In this document: positions 59,918 to 64,000 of the stretch, in pieces
Layout of the letters: every line of letters begins with the position of its first letter
How positions within the stretch are numbered: position 1 is the stretch's first letter
Assembly: GCF_024701975.1 (NCBI RefSeq)
Contig: NZ_JANLNM010000001.1
Coordinates: 1,178,001 to 1,242,000 of the forward strand
From: Variovorax sp. ZS18.2.2
Lineage (GTDB): Bacteria; Pseudomonadota; Gammaproteobacteria; Burkholderiales; Burkholderiaceae_C
Length of the DNA stretch: 64,000 nucleotides
Direction: 5' to 3'
Translations under genes and position numbers: made by a program
The notes under the pieces: generated by a model
What the model was told of the DNA's origin: nothing
The model's input: only the letters and a program-made list of their open reading frames with translations
The model's database searches: none

Positions 59918-60640
59918 ATGTCTGATGCCCGCCCAGCCCACAAGCGAATCTTGTTGAAGCTGTCGGGAGAGGCACTGATGGGCGATGACGCCTTCGGCAT
60001 CAATCGCGCGACCATCGTGCGCATGGTGCAGGACGTGGCCGAAGTCGTGAACATGGGCGTGCAGGTCGCGGTCGTGATCGGCGGCGGCAACATCTTCCGC
60101 GGCGTCGCGGGCGGTTCGGTCGGCATGGACCGCGCCACCGCCGACTACATGGGCATGCTGGCCACCGTCATGAACTCGCTGGCGCTGGCCGACGCGATGG
60201 ACAAGCAGGGTCTCGTGGCCCGTGTGATGTCCGCCATCGCGATCGAGCAGGTCGTCGAGCCCTATGTGCGTCCCAAGGCCCTGCAGTACCTCGAAGAGGG
60301 CAAGGTCGTCGTGTTCGCGGCCGGCACCGGCAACCCGTTCTTCACCACCGACACGGCCGCCGCGCTGCGCGGTGCCGAGATCGGCGCCGAGCTGGTGCTC
60401 AAGGCCACCAAGGTGGACGGCGTCTATTCCGCCGACCCCAAGCTCGACCCCCACGCAACGCGCTACGTCTCGCTCAGTTTCGACGAGGCGATCGCAAAGA
60501 ATCTCGGCATCATGGACGCCACGGCCTTCGCGCTGTGCCGCGACCAGAAGTTGCCGATCAAGGTGTTCTCGATCCTCAAGAGCGGCGCGCTCAAGCGCGT
60601 CGTGATGGGCGAGGACGAGGGCACGCTGGTGCATGCCTAG
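59918..60640 (+). CDS. pyrH: uridylate kinase
   Basis: A 240-residue hexameric UMP kinase of the amino-acid-kinase fold. The P-loop-like motif is [14 protein letters not shown] near residue 8, then [32 protein letters not shown] and [16 protein letters not shown] at 59918 follows AAAGGAAATTGCCC; upstream in-frame starts add 21 unconserved residues that overlap the terminator. Followed 11 bp later by frr. Confidence 0.98.
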   Translation: MSDARPAHKRILLKLSGEALMGDDAFGINRATIVRMVQDVAEVVNMGVQVAVVIGGGNIFRGVAGGSVGMDRATADYMGMLATVMNSLALADAMDKQGLVARVMSAIAIEQVVEPYVRPKALQYLEEGKVVVFAAGTGNPFFTTDTAAALRGAEIGAELVLKATKVDGVYSADPKLDPHATRYVSLSFDEAIAKNLGIMDATAFALCRDQKLPIKVFSILKSGALKRVVMGEDEGTLVHA

Positions 60641-60651
60641 GAGTATTTGAG

Positions 60652-61212
60652 ATGACCATTGCAGACATTCGCAATGCGACCGACGCGAAGATGAATCAGT
60701 CGCTCGCCGCATTCCAGAACAACCTCACCAAGATCCGCACGGGCCGCGCCAATTCGGCACTGCTCGACTCGATTCATGTCGAGTACTACGGCTCGCAAGT
60801 GCCGCTGAGCCAGGTGGCCAACGTGTCGGTGCTCGACTCGCGCACCATCAGCGTCCAGCCCTGGGAAAAGGGCATGGGCGCCAAGATCGAGAAGGCCATC
60901 CGCGAAAGCGACCTGGGCCTGAACCCTGCGTCGATGGGCGACCTGATCCGCGTGCCGCTGCCCGCCATGAGCGAAGAGCGCCGCAAGGAAATGACCAAGC
61001 TGGTCCGCAACGAAGGCGAAACCGCCAAGGTCGCCACGCGCAACCTGCGCCGCGATGCGAACGAGTCGGTCAAGAAGCTCGTGAAGGACAAGCTGGCGTC
61101 CGAGGACGACCAGAAGCGCGCCGAAGCCGACATCCAGAAGGTCACCGACCGCCATATCGCGGAAATCGACCGTTTGGTCGCCGCGAAAGAAGCGGAGATC
61201 ATGGCCGTTTGA
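60652..61212 (+). CDS. frr: ribosome recycling factor
   Basis: A 186-residue RRF, usual family length. Characteristic blocks are [39 protein letters not shown] and the helical end with [25 protein letters not shown] sequence (split around residue 110). TAGGAGTATTTGAG before the ATG fixes the start. The stop overlaps no gene, but uppS begins 8 bp later. Confidence 0.98.
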   Translation: MTIADIRNATDAKMNQSLAAFQNNLTKIRTGRANSALLDSIHVEYYGSQVPLSQVANVSVLDSRTISVQPWEKGMGAKIEKAIRESDLGLNPASMGDLIRVPLPAMSEERRKEMTKLVRNEGETAKVATRNLRRDANESVKKLVKDKLASEDDQKRAEADIQKVTDRHIAEIDRLVAAKEAEIMAV

Positions 61213-61220
61213 GGCCCGTC

Positions 61221-61940
61221 ATGGCCTCTTCGTCGCCGAGCATTCCCCACCACGTTGCCATCGTCATGGACGGCAACGGTCGTTGGGCGACGCGGCGGTT
61301 CCTGCCCCGCGTGGCGGGGCACAAGCAGGGCGTCGAGTCGCTGCGGCGTTGCGTCAAGGCCTGCGCCGATCGCGGCGTGGGGGTTCTCACCGTGTTCGCG
61401 TTCTCCTCGGAGAACTGGAACCGTCCCCCTGAAGAAGTCTCCGGCTTGATGTCGCTGATGGTGGGCGCGCTGGCGCGCGAGGTGCCGCGTCTGAGCCGCG
61501 ACGGCGTTCGGCTCCATTTTGTCGGCGAACGCGGTGGTCTGTCCGCCAAGCTGGTGGCCGGGCTGGTCAGTGCCGAACAGGCGACCGCGCCCAACACGCG
61601 GCTCGTGCTCAACATCTGCTTCAACTACGGTGGGCGCTGGGACATCGCCCAGGCCGCGGCCAAGCTCGCCGAGCAGGGCCTGCCGATGACCGAGATGAAC
61701 ATGGACCGCGCGATGGCGCTGGCCCATGTGCCCGACCCCGACCTGTTCATCCGCACCGGCGGCGAGCAGCGGTTGTCGAATTTCCTCCTCTGGCAAAGTG
61801 CCTACGCCGAGCTGTTCTTCAGCGACAAGCTCTGGCCCGAATTCGACGAGGCCGCGCTGGACGAAGCCATCGCCGCGTTCCAGAGCCGCGAGCGCCGCTT
61901 CGGCCAAACCTCGGCACAGGTCTCGACGGCTGCGGCCTGA
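61221..61940 (+). CDS. uppS: undecaprenyl-diphosphate synthase
   Basis: A 239-residue cis-prenyltransferase making the C55 lipid carrier for peptidoglycan and O-antigen. [15 protein letters not shown] holds the catalytic Asp; the [19 protein letters not shown] and [18 protein letters not shown] motifs are complete. ATG at 61221 follows GAGG with 6-bp spacing; a TTG at 61209 inside the frr stop is an alternative. Upstream of cdsA by 21 bp. Confidence 0.97.
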   Translation: MASSSPSIPHHVAIVMDGNGRWATRRFLPRVAGHKQGVESLRRCVKACADRGVGVLTVFAFSSENWNRPPEEVSGLMSLMVGALAREVPRLSRDGVRLHFVGERGGLSAKLVAGLVSAEQATAPNTRLVLNICFNYGGRWDIAQAAAKLAEQGLPMTEMNMDRAMALAHVPDPDLFIRTGGEQRLSNFLLWQSAYAELFFSDKLWPEFDEAALDEAIAAFQSRERRFGQTSAQVSTAAA

Positions 61941-61961
61941 GAAGGCCTCACAACCTCCCGC

Positions 61962-62807
61962 ATGCTCAAACAACGCATCCTCACGGCGATCGTGCTGCTC
62001 GCGATCCTGCTGCCGGCGCTGTTCTACCGAAACTACATTCCATTCGCCTGCGTGATGCTTGTACTGATCGGCGCGGCCGCGTGGGAGTGGGGGCGTCTGA
62101 ACGGCTACGGGCAGAAGGTGTCGCTGTTCCTGGGCGCCGAGACGGTGGTGCTTTGCGGGCTTTCGTGGTGGCTGGGCCTGCTCGAACAACCCCTGGTCCT
62201 GATGTGGACCCTGGCCAGCGCGGCCTGGGTGCTCGGCGGCGCGGCGCTGTTGCGCGTGGCGGTGCCGGGCTGGCCCCGCATTCCGCGCGGGCTTCGGCTG
62301 GTGGGCGGCCTGCTGGCGCTTTGGGTCGCCTGGCTCGCTGCGGTACAGGCCCGCATGGTCGGTATCAACTTCCTGCTGTCGATCCTGGTGCTGGTCTGGG
62401 TGGCGGACGTGTTCGCGTATTTCGCGGGTCGCACCTTCGGCCTGAAGTTCACCCGCGGCAAGCTGGCGCCGGCGATCAGCCCGGGCAAAAGCTGGGAGGG
62501 CGTGTGGGGCGGAATGATCGGCGTCATCGTGCTGGCCTTCGCCTGGGTCTTCGCCGACAAGGCGCTCGGTGCCACGGTGCCCAGCCTCTACACCCGCTTG
62601 AACGAACGCGGCTGGTGGCTGCTGCTGATCGGCGCGGTGTTTCTTGCCGCGATGAGCGTCGTGGGCGACCTGGTCGAATCGCTGATCAAGCGCAGCGCCG
62701 GTGCCAAGGACAGCAGCCGCCTGCTCCCCGGCCACGGCGGCGTGCTCGACCGCGTGGATGCCCTCTTGCCGGCACTTCCCATTGCCATGATGCTGGCTTT
62801 CCTGTGA
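61962..62807 (+). CDS. cdsA: phosphatidate cytidylyltransferase
   Basis: A 281-residue polytopic membrane enzyme forming CDP-diacylglycerol from CTP and phosphatidate. The family signature runs [15 protein letters not shown] near residue 165, with the final [14 protein letters not shown] and the metal-binding [16 protein letters not shown] block. Several N-terminal transmembrane helices precede it. Its stop overlaps the GTG start of dxr (GTGA, 62804-62807). Confidence 0.96.
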   Translation: MLKQRILTAIVLLAILLPALFYRNYIPFACVMLVLIGAAAWEWGRLNGYGQKVSLFLGAETVVLCGLSWWLGLLEQPLVLMWTLASAAWVLGGAALLRVAVPGWPRIPRGLRLVGGLLALWVAWLAAVQARMVGINFLLSILVLVWVADVFAYFAGRTFGLKFTRGKLAPAISPGKSWEGVWGGMIGVIVLAFAWVFADKALGATVPSLYTRLNERGWWLLLIGAVFLAAMSVVGDLVESLIKRSAGAKDSSRLLPGHGGVLDRVDALLPALPIAMMLAFL

Positions 62808-63991
62808 ACACTCCCAAACAACGCATCACGGTGCTGGGCTCGACGGGGTCGGTGGGCGTCAGCACGCTGGACGTCATTGCGCGGCACCCCGAACGCTTCG
62901 AGGTCTTCGCGCTCTCCGCGGCCACCAAGGTCGACGAAATGCTGGCGCAGTGCGCGCAGTTCTCGCCCCGGTTCGCCGTCATGGCGAGCGCGCCGCACGC
63001 CGCATTGCTCGCCGAAAAGCTCAAGCAAAACGGCCTGGATACGCGTGTGCTGATGGGCGTGGATGCTATTGAAAAGATAGCTTCGCACGAAGAGGTCGAT
63101 GCCGTCATGGCCGCCATCGTCGGTGCTGCCGGACTCGGCCCGTGCCTGGCCGCAGCGCGGGCCGGCAAGCGCCTGCTGCTGGCCAACAAGGAGGCCCTGG
63201 TGGTCGGCGGCGAGTTGTTCATGCACACGGTGCGTGAGGGCGGCGCCACGCTGCTGCCGATCGACAGCGAGCACTCGGCTATCTTCCAGTCGCTGCCCGA
63301 AGACCCGTCCACCTGGGCGCGGCGCATCGACAAGATCATCCTGACCGCCTCGGGCGGCCCGTTCCTCACCCGGGCGCCTGGCTCGCTGGGCGCCGTGACG
63401 CCCGAGCAGGCCTGCGCGCATCCGAACTGGGTCATGGGCCGCAAGATCTCGGTCGATTCGGCCACGATGATGAACAAGGCGCTCGAGGTGATCGAGGCGC
63501 GGCACTTGTTCGGCGTCTTGCCCGAGCAGATCGAAGTCGTCATCCATCCGCAGAGCGTGGTGCACTCGATGGTGCAGTTCACCGACGCCTCGGTCATCGC
63601 CCAGCTCGGCACGCCCGACATGCGGGTGCCGATCGCGGTTGGTCTGGCCTGGCCCGAGCGTATCGAGAGCGGGGCGGCGCGGCTCGACTTCCGTCAAATG
63701 GCGTCGCTCACGTTCGATGCGCCCGACGCGGCACTCTTTCCCGGCCTGGGCCTTGCATGGCATGCACTGCGCGCTGCGCCCGGCACGACGGCGGTGCTCA
63801 ACGCGGCCAACGAGGTTGCCGTCGAGGCCTTTCTGGACCGGCGCCTGCGTTTCGATCGCATTCATGCGGTCAACATGGAAACTTTGGAAGCCGTTGCCCC
63901 CTCCAAGCCGGCATCGCTGGCGGACCTGCTGGCGCTCGATGCCTGCGCCCGAGCGGCCGCCAATGCCGCTGCGCTGCGTTTCGCAGCCTGA
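62804..63991 (+). CDS. dxr: 1-deoxy-D-xylulose 5-phosphate reductoisomerase
   Basis: A 395-residue NADPH-dependent MEP-pathway enzyme. NADPH-binding loop [17 protein letters not shown] at the N-terminus; [12 protein letters not shown], the metal-binding [20 protein letters not shown] and [22 protein letters not shown] are present. GTG start overlapping the cdsA stop indicates coupling. The gene is complete, ending at 63991, nine bases before the window edge. With ispD and ispF it provides three MEP-pathway steps in this window. Confidence 0.97.
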   Translation: MNTPKQRITVLGSTGSVGVSTLDVIARHPERFEVFALSAATKVDEMLAQCAQFSPRFAVMASAPHAALLAEKLKQNGLDTRVLMGVDAIEKIASHEEVDAVMAAIVGAAGLGPCLAAARAGKRLLLANKEALVVGGELFMHTVREGGATLLPIDSEHSAIFQSLPEDPSTWARRIDKIILTASGGPFLTRAPGSLGAVTPEQACAHPNWVMGRKISVDSATMMNKALEVIEARHLFGVLPEQIEVVIHPQSVVHSMVQFTDASVIAQLGTPDMRVPIAVGLAWPERIESGAARLDFRQMASLTFDAPDAALFPGLGLAWHALRAAPGTTAVLNAANEVAVEAFLDRRLRFDRIHAVNMETLEAVAPSKPASLADLLALDACARAAANAAALRFAA

Positions 63992-64000
63992 CTTCCCCCA

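Overview
The window is a gene-dense, high-GC chromosomal segment from a betaproteobacterium, most likely Variovorax or a close Comamonadaceae relative. This rests on general protein resemblance, GC-rich codon use, a Bug-type (TctC) binding protein, a PHB-granule regulator (PhaR) with 3-hydroxybutyrate dehydrogenase, and the rpsB-tsf-pyrH-frr-uppS-cdsA-dxr order. There are no phage genes, transposases, integrases or CRISPR arrays. No stretch above 300 bp lacks a gene.

Layout. (1) 1-7.5 kb: end of a probable ExbB-like gene, a DUF2149 membrane protein, a large CobN-like chelatase with signal peptide and C-terminal anchor, then cbiB, cobD and an LrgA/LrgB pair, almost all overlapping. (2) 7.5-16.6 kb: accessory metabolism: PhzF-like protein, tripartite-type solute-binding protein with a divergent AraC regulator, OsmC-like protein, two inverted hairpin repeats, a periplasmic molybdenum hydroxylase (2Fe-2S subunit, Mo subunit, dihaem cytochrome c), and an orphan LanC-like protein coupled to a LysR regulator. 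(3) 16.8-24 kb: an alpha/beta-hydrolase-fold protein lacking its nucleophile, followed by a complete RND efflux triad. (4) 24.3-28.2 kb: cobQ-cobT-cobS-cobC, the late steps of cobalamin assembly, complementing region 1; cobU/cobP and cobS/cobT-type chelatase partners are not in the window. (5) 28-42.8 kb: a membrane-anchored unknown, an Ivy-type lysozyme inhibitor with an extra domain, nth, an aminotransferase, the mfd-serB-Ldh operon, divergent ispD-ispF, an EnvZ/OmpR-type two-component system and two secreted proteins. (6) 42.8-50.1 kb: PHB turnover genes, relA, tRNA-Val, phaR, rimO and two tandem tRNA-Leu(CAG) genes on a 152-bp direct repeat. (7) 50.1-57.8 kb: rnr, an SDR, the NAD(P)HX repair enzyme, a small membrane protein, a DadA-like oxidase and an amidase. 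(8) 58-64 kb: the conserved translation/envelope cluster rpsB-tsf-pyrH-frr-uppS-cdsA-dxr.

How parts fit. The two cobalamin blocks cover aminopropanol-arm synthesis and attachment (cbiB, cobD), amidation (cobQ) and nucleotide-loop assembly (cobT, cobS, cobC). Isoprenoid genes ispD, ispF and dxr feed undecaprenyl-phosphate synthesis by uppS. Many operons use ATGA or GTGA stop/start overlaps, pointing to translational coupling.

The best leads for something undescribed are the membrane-anchored CobN-like protein with its ExbB/DUF2149 partners, the orphan LanC-like protein coupled to a LysR gene, the nucleophile-less hydrolase beside the efflux operon, and the pair of inverted hairpin elements whose stems covary. 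Everything here is read by eye without database searches; family names rest on recognised motifs.
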